Source of the DNA: Desulforapulum autotrophicum HRM2
GTDB lineage: Bacteria > Desulfobacterota > Desulfobacteria > Desulfobacterales > Desulfobacteraceae
NCBI RefSeq assembly: GCF_000020365.1
Contig: NC_012108.1
Span: 3,410,001 to 3,474,000, forward strand
Reading direction: 5' to 3'
DNA length: 64,000 bases
This document shows, one piece after another, positions 52,574 through 61,259 of the stretch. Numbering within the stretch: position 1 is the stretch's first letter; every line of letters begins with the position of its first letter. The position numbers and the translations under genes were made by a program. The notes beneath the pieces are model-generated. The model had not been told where the DNA came from. It saw only the letters and a program-made list of their open reading frames with translations, and made no database searches.

Positions 52574-53989
52574 TCACATGGATTTTATGTGGGCGTCAAG
52601 CCAGTCAAGGATAGCCTTCTGATCCGCATCAAGCCCTTGAGCCGACCTGACAGAGGCAAGCTCCTGGGCGGCCATATCACAGGTGAATTTCAAGTCGTTC
52701 CGATACCCCTTCACAGGGTCATCTCCGAGGGGACCACGAATTTTCACCATATACCTGTCATGGCCGGCACGAACCTCGGGGGCAGCCTGTTCGTAAAAAT
52801 TTCTCAACACAATCCGTTGGGCAAGGCCCTTAACCCGGGGCGAAACCAGGGTTTCGCAAACGCCCATTTCCCCATTGTTGATCGCCCTGTGGAAAACGCC
52901 CATCTCCTTTTTTTCAACACTGGAAAAAAAACCGTCCTGATAAAGGGAGGCATCAAGGTCAAGATCCGGCACAAAGGGATATTTAAACGACCTGTGATGA
53001 ATGACAAGCTTCTGGAATTCATCCTGGTTCGCTTTGAGCATGGCGATATTTTTTTCACAAACCTGATGCTGGGAGGGGGTAAGCCGATTCCAGAAACGAT
53101 CCAGGGAAGGCAGCACGATTTTTGCCTCGCCATATCGTTTTCGAAGAACAAAGGGTCCATCGCCTGAATCAGGTTTAAACGGCAAAACCAGCTCCTTGTC
53201 AAGCCTGAGCCAGAGACTCTGGTTGGCGTAAGGGGTTGAGTGCCCAAGGCTCAACACCGGTGCCATGTACGTCAAATCACTGCCAAACGATACCGAGACC
53301 ATGATACAGAGCCTGTGTCGACCAAATATAGACTGGAACACCTCATCCACGGCATCCAGTCTTGCCTGGTCATTCTTTTTATCAAAAAAATCAAGACAAT
53401 AGTTCCACATGCGCTTTTGTCCCGAAAGCCGTCGGGCAAGGGCAAGGGTTGCTTCAACATCGGTCATGGCATCGTGGGCCCTGCCGGATTGAACCAGATT
53501 ATTTTTTTCGCTGATCAATTCAAGGCGCATGGAAGCCTTATCGTCGATTACAGGCCAATGGATCCCATCGGGTTTAAAAATCCGATAAAGGGTGGCAATG
53601 GGAAGCAGATCCATTCGGGCACAATCATTGGCATACTGGTGGGTGTAGGGGTCAAGAAGATTTCGATAAAAGGCGAATCGCAGGAATTCGTCATCAAACC
53701 CAAGGGAGTTGTAACCGATACTGATGGTATCAGGCGTATTTAACAGCCGGTGAATAAGGGCTACGCCCTGGTATTCACATAGTCCGTCTTTTAAATCTTC
53801 AGGGGTAAGTCGGTGGGTGATAAATGCACCCGGGGAAGGAACGATATCGTTTCGAAGGGATATGACTATGGACGTCCGATCTATCTCCCTTAATTCCAAG
53901 TCCGTTCGAATGGCGGCAAAGGTGAGAATCTGATCAAAGGCGGGATTGAGTCCGCTTGTCTCAATATCATAGAAAAGAAAAGTTTTCAT
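52574..53989 (-). CDS. sbcB: Exodeoxyribonuclease I-like DEDD exonuclease
   Basis: This 471-residue protein has an N-terminal DEDD 3'-5' exonuclease domain: FYDIETSGLNP (first D, E), GYNSLGFDDEFLRFAF (second D) and GRAHDAMTDVEATLALAR (the later H and D). The C-terminal part is of SbcB type with ENIAMLKANQDEFQKLVIHH. It would trim single-stranded DNA in recombination and mismatch repair. It follows the rpsI terminator region and is transcribed in the same direction. Confidence 0.88.
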   Translation of the reverse strand: MKTFLFYDIETSGLNPAFDQILTFAAIRTDLELREIDRTSIVISLRNDIVPSPGAFITHRLTPEDLKDGLCEYQGVALIHRLLNTPDTISIGYNSLGFDDEFLRFAFYRNLLDPYTHQYANDCARMDLLPIATLYRIFKPDGIHWPVIDDKASMRLELISEKNNLVQSGRAHDAMTDVEATLALARRLSGQKRMWNYCLDFFDKKNDQARLDAVDEVFQSIFGRHRLCIMVSVSFGSDLTYMAPVLSLGHSTPYANQSLWLRLDKELVLPFKPDSGDGPFVLRKRYGEAKIVLPSLDRFWNRLTPSQHQVCEKNIAMLKANQDEFQKLVIHHRSFKYPFVPDLDLDASLYQDGFFSSVEKKEMGVFHRAINNGEMGVCETLVSPRVKGLAQRIVLRNFYEQAAPEVRAGHDRYMVKIRGPLGDDPVKGYRNDLKFTCDMAAQELASVRSAQGLDADQKAILDWLDAHIKSM

Positions 53990-53995
53990 GGATAC

Positions 53996-54044
53996 AAAAA
54001 AAATGGGAATACTTCATTCTTTAAAAAAAGAAGCATTCCCATTT
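53996..54044 (-). terminator. Rho-independent terminator after rpsI
   Basis: On the minus strand a long stem (AAATGGGAAT with ATTCCCATTT, extended by GCTTC/GAAGT) is followed by eight T. It ends the rplM-rpsI transcript before sbcB. Confidence 0.85.
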
Positions 54045-54049
54045 GAATT

Positions 54050-54445
54050 TTATCTCTTGGAGAACTGGAAACGAGCCCGAGCACCCTTCTGGCCATATTT
54101 TTTACGCTCTTTAACCCTGGCGTCACGGGTAAGACAACCCGCCTTCTTAAGGATACCCCGAAGGTCCGGATCTGACAGAACAAGGGCCTTAGTAATGCCG
54201 TGACGGATCGCCTTGGCCTGTCCCATAATGCCACCGCCAAGAACGGTCACCTTGATATCAAATACATCCGCCTTGTCCGTCAGGGCAAGGGGAAGTTCAA
54301 GTGCTTCCCGGGCCGTACCCAGAGGAAAGTAATCCTCCAGTGCCCTGTTGTTGACAGTGATGATCCCTGTTCCGGGCTTGATCCAGGTTTTTGCCACAGA
54401 ACACTTTCTCTTACCGGTAGCATAATAGCTGTTATTATTTTCCAT
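54050..54445 (-). CDS. rpsI: 30S ribosomal protein S9
   Basis: This 131-residue protein has the S9 hallmarks: [16 protein letters not shown] near the start, [16 protein letters not shown], the [19 protein letters not shown] core and the very basic C-terminus ending RFQFSKR, which reaches the P-site tRNA. It is 26 bases after rplM. Confidence 0.98.
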   Translation of the reverse strand: MENNNSYYATGKRKCSVAKTWIKPGTGIITVNNRALEDYFPLGTAREALELPLALTDKADVFDIKVTVLGGGIMGQAKAIRHGITKALVLSDPDLRGILKKAGCLTRDARVKERKKYGQKGARARFQFSKR

Positions 54446-54471
54446 AAAATATTTCCAGTCCCTTTTCTCGA

Positions 54472-54915
54472 CTAAATTTCAAGTGTCTTGGGCTGTTGAG
54501 CTGCATGGGGATGCTCTTCACCAGCATAGACGTATAATTTATTGTTAAGCTTCCTGCCAAGCCTGTTCTTGGGAAGCATTCCCCTGACAGCCCTTCTGAC
54601 AAGCTCTTCAGGCTGCTTTACCAGAAGTTCTTTTGCTGTAATAGACTTTAGGCTTCCGGTGTAACCGGAATGGCGATAATAGGTCTTCTGATCCCACTTA
54701 TTGCCGGTAAGCCGTACCTTGTCTGCATTAACAACAATAACCCAATCCCCTGTATCTGTATGGGGGGTATAAAGAGGATTATATTTGCCACGAATTCTTG
54801 CGGCGACTTCCGAAGCAATCCTTCCAAGAACCTTATCCTTGGCATCAACCACACACCAGTTTTCCTGGTTGTCGGATCTTTTTGCACTATATGTATATTT
54901 TTTCAATTTCCTCAC
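54472..54915 (-). CDS. rplM: 50S ribosomal protein L13
   Basis: This 147-residue protein has [20 protein letters not shown] near residue 24, [19 protein letters not shown], and [11 protein letters not shown] as in L13. It forms the standard rplM-rpsI operon. The ATG follows a short leader after a sigma-70-type promoter. Confidence 0.98.
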   Translation of the reverse strand: MRKLKKYTYSAKRSDNQENWCVVDAKDKVLGRIASEVAARIRGKYNPLYTPHTDTGDWVIVVNADKVRLTGNKWDQKTYYRHSGYTGSLKSITAKELLVKQPEELVRRAVRGMLPKNRLGRKLNNKLYVYAGEEHPHAAQQPKTLEI

Positions 54916-54939
54916 ACTCCTGTTCGTAAAATAATTTGG

Positions 54940-54970
54940 ATTATCTACTCCATTCTCCCGGAACTGTCAA
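54940..54970 (-). promoter_or_regulatory. Candidate promoter of rplM-rpsI
   Basis: On the minus strand TTGACA (54965-54970) and GATAAT (54940-54945) are separated by 19 bases. The start would lie about 18 bases before the ATG at 54915. The long spacer lowers confidence. Confidence 0.4.
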
Positions 54971-54979
54971 GTTCTATTT

Positions 54980-55432
54980 TCAAAGTTCAATTTTCCTGCC
55001 GTCCCCGGGCATAGGGTTTGTTTCATCTTTTTTTTTGCTGTCAATGGTCATTTTTTTTGCCGTTTTACAACACACATCGGCATTTAAAATTCCGCCGTTT
55101 TCAACGATGAGGTCTTTGCACACAACCTTTCCGGAACAGCTGCCCGTTGAAAGAATGATCAGCTCCTTGGACGCATGGATTTCCCCCTCAAAACTGCCGC
55201 CAATGGTCATGCTGACCACCCTGGCATCTGAGTGGACCTCCCCCTCCTCGGCAATAACAACCGTTTCCCCTTCAATGGCCCCCCTGAGACTGCCCTTGAT
55301 GATCAGCTTTCCACGACTCACAATGGAACCGTCAATCTTCAGTTCACTGTCGATAATCGACAGGTTCAATCCTTTTTTTTTCCCCACATTGCTTCTCCTG
55401 CCCGTTTTATGTTTACCCCTCTGTTTCTGCAA
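54980..55432 (-). CDS. bacA: Bactofilin (polymer-forming cytoskeletal protein)
   Basis: This 150-residue protein has a beta-helix region from about residue 25 to 120: repeating strands such as IIDSELKIDGSIVSRGKLIIKG, IEGETVVIAEEGEVHSDA and MTIGGSFEGEIHAS, with short terminal tails. Bactofilins polymerise without nucleotide and position envelope enzymes. It overlaps the upstream membrane-protein gene by about 20 bases. The gene name is by family only. Confidence 0.88.
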   Translation of the reverse strand: MQKQRGKHKTGRRSNVGKKKGLNLSIIDSELKIDGSIVSRGKLIIKGSLRGAIEGETVVIAEEGEVHSDARVVSMTIGGSFEGEIHASKELIILSTGSCSGKVVCKDLIVENGGILNADVCCKTAKKMTIDSKKKDETNPMPGDGRKIEL

Positions 55433-56237
55433 GCATAATATCCTGCATGAAGATCAGGTCACCCTGGTCGTCATACACAAAAACGGTTGCCGAATTAAAG
55501 GCATCAGGGGAAAGGGTTGATTTCACCCTGAAGTTAATGGGTTTAAAGTGGGCTATTGAAAAATACCGTCCCTTCTTATAGAGGGTTGGTTTGCCCTTGT
55601 CAATACCAACAGATGGAAGTACCAGCCAGTTTGAATCAATCGAGGTGCCAGGTTTTAAAGCAACAAAAACATATCCTGCAACGGCGTCCAGATCAGAGGA
55701 AATATTTTTAATATTAAAGCGAACCAAAAGATCCCCGTTTTTCCCGTCATTGCTGACACGGATGTCTTCAATTGCAATGGAAGCCCCAGGGGGGATTTGG
55801 GTTGTCTGATCAAGCTTTGACGGCCCATGTGTTGATTTCAATTGGGGTTCAATACTTTTTTTTTCAGAAGGTGCCGCTTCCCGGTCAGCCCCCGAATCAA
55901 GATCGGCCGCGTTGCCGGACAGTACCAGACGGGCCATCAGGATCTCCTTGTCGTTGGCAAGCCCCTGTATGGTCAACTCCTGGACATGTAGCTGCTGGAC
56001 CAGGTCGGTCCTGGAACCTTGTCCAGCGATAAAATACCAGACAAGACTTGCCGTCGTCGCCGTTAAACCAAGGGTTAAACAAACAAGAACAACCAACAGG
56101 CGACGAACCCATGGAACAGGATCCACCTTTCCAGAATCATCAATGAGATAAAACGCTGCCTTGTTCTTTTTCCTTACCGGAACCAATCTTGAATGAGGCT
56201 TCAATTCTTGTTCAATCTTTTTCGATGGATTTATCAT
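55413..56237 (-). CDS. Single-span membrane protein of unknown function
   Basis: This protein of about 274 residues has a basic cytoplasmic start, one membrane span (LLVVLVCLTLGLTATTASLVW, near residue 45), a coiled coil (LVQQLHVQELTIQGLANDKE), a variable linker and a beta-type C-terminal domain (LLVRFNIKNISSDLDAVAG, TVFVYDDQGDLIFMQDI). The ATG at 56237 has AGGGG upstream and avoids a long unsupported extension. It lies between the L,D-transpeptidase and bactofilin genes, so an envelope-scaffold role is a fair inference. I do not recognise a named family. Confidence 0.72.
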   Translation of the reverse strand: MINPSKKIEQELKPHSRLVPVRKKNKAAFYLIDDSGKVDPVPWVRRLLVVLVCLTLGLTATTASLVWYFIAGQGSRTDLVQQLHVQELTIQGLANDKEILMARLVLSGNAADLDSGADREAAPSEKKSIEPQLKSTHGPSKLDQTTQIPPGASIAIEDIRVSNDGKNGDLLVRFNIKNISSDLDAVAGYVFVALKPGTSIDSNWLVLPSVGIDKGKPTLYKKGRYFSIAHFKPINFRVKSTLSPDAFNSATVFVYDDQGDLIFMQDIMLAETEG

Positions 56238-56282
56238 GCATTTCCCCTGAAAAGTTCGAAAAACTCCCATCCATGCCAAAAA

Positions 56283-57326
56283 TCATCTATTCAACCCCTC
56301 CTGAAGCAAAGGTTCAGAAGCGTCGCCAAGGTAAAGAATCTCAGCTGCCTCAGCCAGAATCCCTATATCCCCCATCTCTCCCTTGGGAAAAGTCTGGAAC
56401 AGATCGCCTGTGATCCTGTAATCATCCCCCTCTTTTTCAACAAACAACTTTCGCTTCCCCAGGGTTTGATGCTGGTTGCCAAGGACTAGTTTCATATTAA
56501 AAAAAATGACAAAGAGGGCCCTTTCCCTGTAGATGCCGGGTGAATCAATGGAGATGTTGAAACTAAGATCCCGTTGAGCCGCATGCTGCCTTATGGCCGA
56601 CCAGGTTTTCCACCACGGGATCTCTGGAAGATAGTCTGGATTATAGAGCAGGAGATAGTCCTGGTCGGTGCCCGACTCAATGGCCTGTTTCCATTGGGAC
56701 ACAAGTGAGAGCAACGCCTGTTTTTCCCGATTGAGGGATGCAGACTCTGCATACAAGAGAGTGTCCGTCAGCACCACCGGTGTCACACCGGGAACAAGAT
56801 AGGGGGCAAGCCTCAGGATATCCTGGTTGTTCATGGCAACACACCCGTTTGAATCCATGGGTTTCAACGGTTTATTGGTTCCATGGAGCCAAATGGCGCT
56901 TCCATCCCGCCCCTTTCTGCGGTCAATAAAATTGGGATAATCCGTGGGAAACGCTTTTTTTCCGTAAACCGCAGACAGGTAGCGATCCTCATACGCATCC
57001 GTTAGAAAATAAACCCCTTCGGGTGTCTTCTGATCCCCGGACTTTAATTTTCTCCCAGGAGATGCCCCGGTGGAACAGGGAACCCGCATCCGTTCGTACA
57101 CCCCCTGACTATCCGACGAAAACAAAAACAGCTGCTGTGAACTTTTTTCAACGACCACGGCATTCATTCCCATGGGCACAAGGATCAGGCCCTCGGGTCT
57201 CGTATCTGATTCTCCAGGTTCGTTGGCCCCTGCAAAAACAATTTGTACACCGAACATCAGCCCGAATAACATCACGCCTGCGAGGAAACGGTGGAGGCCT
57301 ATTTTTTTCTGAAATGCACGGATCAC
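56283..57326 (-). CDS. L,D-transpeptidase (YkuD domain) with C-terminal NTF2-like region
   Basis: This 347-residue exported enzyme has a signal peptide (to about residue 32). The YkuD domain (VEKSSQQLFLFSSDSQGVYE, STGASPGRKLKSGDQKTPEG) carries the active site IWLHGTN and SNGCVAMNN, with the catalytic Cys near residue 162. The C-terminal third (WKTWSAIRQHAAQRDLSF) looks like an NTF2/SnoaL-type fold. It would cross-link or anchor to peptidoglycan. It lies 2 bases after ruvB. Confidence 0.9.
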   Translation of the reverse strand: MIRAFQKKIGLHRFLAGVMLFGLMFGVQIVFAGANEPGESDTRPEGLILVPMGMNAVVVEKSSQQLFLFSSDSQGVYERMRVPCSTGASPGRKLKSGDQKTPEGVYFLTDAYEDRYLSAVYGKKAFPTDYPNFIDRRKGRDGSAIWLHGTNKPLKPMDSNGCVAMNNQDILRLAPYLVPGVTPVVLTDTLLYAESASLNREKQALLSLVSQWKQAIESGTDQDYLLLYNPDYLPEIPWWKTWSAIRQHAAQRDLSFNISIDSPGIYRERALFVIFFNMKLVLGNQHQTLGKRKLFVEKEGDDYRITGDLFQTFPKGEMGDIGILAEAAEILYLGDASEPLLQEGLNR

Positions 57327-57328
57327 AC

Positions 57329-58393
57329 TTAAAACAACTCCATCTGATGCTTGATACCAAGGTGTTCATAGGCCCCGACTGAAGCCCTGCGGCCGGCAGA
57401 GGTTCGCATCACCATGCCGATCTTTAAAAGATAGGGCTCAACCACATCAACCAGGGTGTCGGTTTCCTCCTGGAGGGTTGCGGCAACGGCTTCAATACCC
57501 ACTGGACCGCCCCTGTAAAACTCGATGATGGTCCTGAGGTAGTTCCGGTCAAGCACGGTCAGCCCCTTAGAATCAATGCCCTCAAGACTCAAGGCGGCAG
57601 CAACGCTCTTTTGTGTTACTTCGCCACTGGAGCGCACCATGGAAAAATCCCTGACCCGTTTTAACAGTCGGTTGGCGATCCGTGGGGTTCCCCTGGAACG
57701 GCGGGCAAGTTCAAGGGCAGCACCATCATCTAAAACTACATTTAAGAGCCCGGCCGAACGGCGTATGATGGTCACAAGCTCTTCATCTGTGTAAAAATCA
57801 AGACTTCGAAAAATGCCGAACCGGTCCCGTAAAGGAGAGGAAATAAGACCGACCCGGGTGGTGGCACCCACAAGAACAAACTGCTTTAACCGGTATCTGT
57901 GACTCCTTGCATGGAGCCCCTTGTCAAAGACAAAATCCACGGCAAAATCCTCCATTGCGGGATAGAGGAACTCTTCAACCGTCTTGGGAAGTCTGTGGAT
58001 CTCATCGATAAACAGGATATCCCCCCGGGCGAGGTTGGTGAGCATGCCGATGAGATCCCCCCCCTTCTCAAGGGCCGGTCCCGAAGTGACGGTGAGTGTT
58101 CCGCCCATTTCATTGGCAATGATATGTGAGATAGTCGTTTTTCCAAGCCCTGGTGGACCGTGGAGCAACACATGGTCCAGGCAGTCACCCCTCATCTTAG
58201 CCGCCTGTATGGCAATTTTGAGGGTTTCCACTGTGTCGGTCTGACCCACGTAGGACTCAAATCGATCCGGGCGAAGGGAGACCACCTCGGACGAGTCGTC
58301 AACGGGCTGGCTCGAGGGGGTGATCAGTTCCTTGCCTGAGGTTTCACCCCTTTTGTCGTTCTTTGAGGAAAACGAAAGAATGCCGTCACTCAT
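57329..58393 (-). CDS. ruvB: Holliday junction branch-migration ATPase RuvB
   Basis: This 354-residue AAA+ motor has Walker [12 protein letters not shown], Walker [12 protein letters not shown], arginine finger and winged-helix C-terminal domain ([19 protein letters not shown]). The start of about 40 residues before [11 protein letters not shown] is longer and more variable than in other RuvB. It overlaps ruvA by four bases and works with RuvA and RuvC. Confidence 0.97.
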
Positions 58394-59034
58394 GCGTCCA
58401 CATCCCCCTTGTATACCTCGTCAAACAGAGCTTCAGGCGTCATTATTTCCGGATCCCGGTCAAGGGCCTGGGCCACCATCATTTTGGCAGCACTCGGGGT
58501 GTGCCCCAGTTGTTGCACAAGGACATCCACGACCTGGTCAATCGCCTTTTGAATGGGCAGGGAAGGCGTCCCGGTTTTTGAAACACCGTCGCCTGCGCCT
58601 GCTTCGTCTGCCGCGAGCAAAAAACGGCCGGCCTTTCCATGGAGGGCCGCAACAATCTTCTGGGCCGTCCTTCGACCGATCCCCTTGAGGGTGGCCAAAA
58701 AGGCGACATCCTTATTTTCAATGGCTCTGGCAATGGTTGACACAGAGTGTTCCATGGCCTTGGCAGCCTTGAGGGGTCCGATGGCGTCCACGGTTATGAA
58801 CAGCTGAAAAAAATCCTTTTCCTCAGCTGAGTCAAAACCAATGAGAACCGGCTTTGGCTGTCGATCAGTCTGGTGGTAATAGATGTAAAGGTTCAAGAAT
58901 TCATCTGAAAGTTTGTTTTGAACCGATGCAACCACGGTGGCAGGCAAAAGGATCTCATACCCCACCTGGTTTACAAGTAAAAGAACATTATCCGCCTCAA
59001 GGTTCAGCACCTTTCCCTGGAGAAAACCGATCAT
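58390..59034 (-). CDS. ruvA: Holliday junction DNA-binding protein RuvA
   Basis: This 214-residue protein has the OB-fold start [19 protein letters not shown], the helix-hairpin-helix motifs ([21 protein letters not shown]) and a C-terminal domain that binds RuvB. It overlaps ruvC by four bases at its start and ruvB by four at its end. Confidence 0.96.
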
Positions 59035-59516
59035 AACTGCTTCTGCCTTCTGTAAAACCCGGCAAGGGCAAGGGCAAGGGCGTCTGCCGCATGGAAGGGT
59101 CGGATGGGATGGGGATGGTTCAGTATATTTCTCACGGATTTCTCCACCTGGTTTTTATCGGCACTGCCCGACCCGGTGACCACCCGCTTGGCCTCCCTGA
59201 CGGACAGCTCTTCAACCCTGGCGCCTGCCTTGAATGCGGCAACAAGCAGAACACCGGACACTTTCCCGAGCATAATACCCGATCCTGGATATTTTTCAAG
59301 GGAGAAGACATCCTCAATCACAACAAGATCAGGCTTTTCCTGACAGAGAAAGTCACACACCCGGGTAAAGATAGTGTTGAGCCGGGAATGGGTGGGGTCA
59401 TCTTTGTGGGTTGAAATGCTGCCAAACGAGTAGTCGGCTATGTCAGTACCCCTTCCTTCAATCACACCAATCCCTGTTCCTGCAAGACCAGGGTCAAGAC
59501 CGATTACCTTGACCAT
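59031..59516 (-). CDS. ruvC: Holliday junction resolvase RuvC
   Basis: This protein of about 161 residues has the acidic catalytic residues in GLDPGLAGTG, VVIEDVFSLE and HAADALALALAG. The ATG at 59516 has a GAAGG at normal spacing; an ATG three codons upstream sits too close to it. It is the first of ruvC-A-B and follows cpoB by 34 bases. Confidence 0.96.
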   Translation of the reverse strand: MVKVIGLDPGLAGTGIGVIEGRGTDIADYSFGSISTHKDDPTHSRLNTIFTRVCDFLCQEKPDLVVIEDVFSLEKYPGSGIMLGKVSGVLLVAAFKAGARVEELSVREAKRVVTGSGSADKNQVEKSVRNILNHPHPIRPFHAADALALALAGFYRRQKQL

Positions 59517-59550
59517 CAAAGACATCCTTCAACCCACCCCCATGGTCCCA

Positions 59551-60411
59551 TTATTGAAGGGACTTAAGCTTTTCGGCCGCGATCCCGGCCTCGTTGCTTT
59601 GGGGAAACTTTTTGATGAGTTCCTTTAAGATCAGCCGGGCATTGGCCTTTTCCCCAAGGTTTGCAAAGGCGTACCCCTGTTTAAACAGGGCAGCAGAAAC
59701 CTTGTTCCCCTTGGGATAATTCTCAATCACCTTCTGGTACTCAAGGATTGCCTTTTCATACCATTTTTCCCGGTAATAACTTTCGGCAATCCAGAATCTT
59801 GCATTGTCTGCATTGTCAGATTCAGGATAGGGCTTAAGAAAGGCTTCAAACGCCTTGCGGGCCTGCTCGAACTCCCCCTTGTCCAGCAATAGTTTCGCCG
59901 CTGAATAGAGCCCTTTTTCACTGGTATCCTCGACCGTTTTCTCCCCGTCTACAGGGGGGGCATCTACCTTTACGTCCGAAGGCTCAAACCCCAAATATTC
60001 CTCCAGGGCGACAATGCGTTGAAAATTTTTGGAAACGGCTGCATCGAGCCTAACAAAATCGGTTTTACTCCCGGCAGAAGCCTGATTGCCCACATTTTTA
60101 AACCGATGCTCAGACTCTTCCATACGCCCGGTAAGCTGTTGATTCTCCGCCTTGATTTCTTCGACAAGGCTTTTGAGCTCTGCATATCCTTCACGACTGG
60201 TGCGTTGACTCTCTTCAAGGCCGGATTCAAGCCGGTTGACAACAAGGGTCATCTCCTTGATGGTTTTATCCTCCCTGGTAAACCTGTCTGAATCCTGGGA
60301 CTCAAGAACTGCGACCCTGTTTTCCAGCATGGACAACTCCTGGGTCGAAACACAGCCTGACACCAGGAAAAGGACCGGCAGGCAAAGGATGAAAAAAAAT
60401 TTATTTGTCAT
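59551..60411 (-). CDS. cpoB: Tol-Pal system protein CpoB (YbgF)
   Basis: This 286-residue protein has a lipobox (FLVSGC), a coiled coil (LSMLENRVAVLESQDSDR and on to about residue 100) and then TPR repeats (AARKAFEAFLKPYP-like, IAESYYREKWYEKAILEYQK, LFKQGYAFANLGEKANARLI). This is the CpoB layout, which links Tol with peptidoglycan synthesis. The lipid anchor differs from the periplasmic CpoB of enterics. It lies in the pal-cpoB-ruv order. Confidence 0.92.
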   Translation of the reverse strand: MTNKFFFILCLPVLFLVSGCVSTQELSMLENRVAVLESQDSDRFTREDKTIKEMTLVVNRLESGLEESQRTSREGYAELKSLVEEIKAENQQLTGRMEESEHRFKNVGNQASAGSKTDFVRLDAAVSKNFQRIVALEEYLGFEPSDVKVDAPPVDGEKTVEDTSEKGLYSAAKLLLDKGEFEQARKAFEAFLKPYPESDNADNARFWIAESYYREKWYEKAILEYQKVIENYPKGNKVSAALFKQGYAFANLGEKANARLILKELIKKFPQSNEAGIAAEKLKSLQ

Positions 60412-60447
60412 GGCAATACTCCAAAAGCTGACATTTTTGTTACACCA

Positions 60448-60591
60448 CGGGCTCGGCAGTCAACCCATTTTGGCCATGGGACACGGGTGCAGCCGTCAAA
60501 CCGTTTTTACGATCAGTTGATAAAGGTCTGTATCGTCCGACCACCATGCGACTCGGGCGCAGCAGTCAAACAAATATGACCGCTGCGCCCG
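60448..60591. repeat. Three imperfect direct repeats and a strong hairpin between cpoB and pal
   Basis: A 16-base unit of the form CGGGYKCRGCMGTCAA occurs at 60448, 60484 and 60554; the last two are part of about 28-base similar stretches. The third unit forms a 15-position hairpin (60554-60568 with 60577-60591) with one mismatch and an 8-base loop. It has no T run, so it is not a standard terminator. Confidence 0.7.
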
Positions 60592-60630
60592 AAAATCATG
60601 AATTCAAACCCGTCGGCCCAAGCCGTTTAT

Positions 60631-61224
60631 CTATTTGATGACAAACTGGGCACGCCTGTTCTTGGCCCATGCCGTTTCATTGTTGGCTGGATCAATGGGA
60701 CGTTCCTCTCCATAGCTGATGGTTGACAATCTTGATTCAGCGATTCCCAGATCCGTCAGGAACTTCTTGGCGGAAAAAGCACGCCTGTCACCAAGTGCAA
60801 GGTTGTACTCCATGGTGCCACGATCATCACAATGTCCTTCGACCACCACCATAACTCCGGGATTTTCTCCAAGCCATAGGGCCTTTTCCTTGAGAAGCGT
60901 CCGGGACATGGGGGTCAAATCGGCACTGTCATAGGCAAAATGAATATTCTGATTTGTAAATCTTGATCTTGCAGCGGCTTGTTTGGCAAGCTCAGCATCC
61001 TTCAGGGCCGACTCTTTCAAGGCCTTTTCCCTGAGCATAGCCTCTTCCATTGCCCGCTGTTTTGCAAGGGCAGCAGCCTTGGCAGCAGCATCAGGATCTA
61101 CAGTGCCTTCAAGGGCCGCACCCATGGGTTCGGAAACCACCGGTTTTTTTGCACATGAAACAGTGCACACAAGACCCGCCACCATAAGGGCGAGCACCAG
61201 ACTCCTAAACACTTGCTTTTTCAT
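60631..61224 (-). CDS. pal: Peptidoglycan-associated lipoprotein Pal
   Basis: This protein of about 197 residues has a lipobox (CTVSCAKK) and an Ala/Lys-rich helical linker (AAAKAAALAKQRAMEEAMLR). The OmpA-like domain follows, with FAYDSADLTPMSRTLLKEKA, VEGHCDDRGTMEYNLALGDRRA and the peptidoglycan-binding Asp/Arg. The ATG at 61224 follows GGAGG at 4 bases. It anchors the outer membrane to peptidoglycan with TolB. Confidence 0.95.
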   Translation of the reverse strand: MKKQVFRSLVLALMVAGLVCTVSCAKKPVVSEPMGAALEGTVDPDAAAKAAALAKQRAMEEAMLREKALKESALKDAELAKQAAARSRFTNQNIHFAYDSADLTPMSRTLLKEKALWLGENPGVMVVVEGHCDDRGTMEYNLALGDRRAFSAKKFLTDLGIAESRLSTISYGEERPIDPANNETAWAKNRRAQFVIK

Positions 61225-61259
61225 CATTCCTCCGTTAATCAATTTAGTATTGTTACAGC

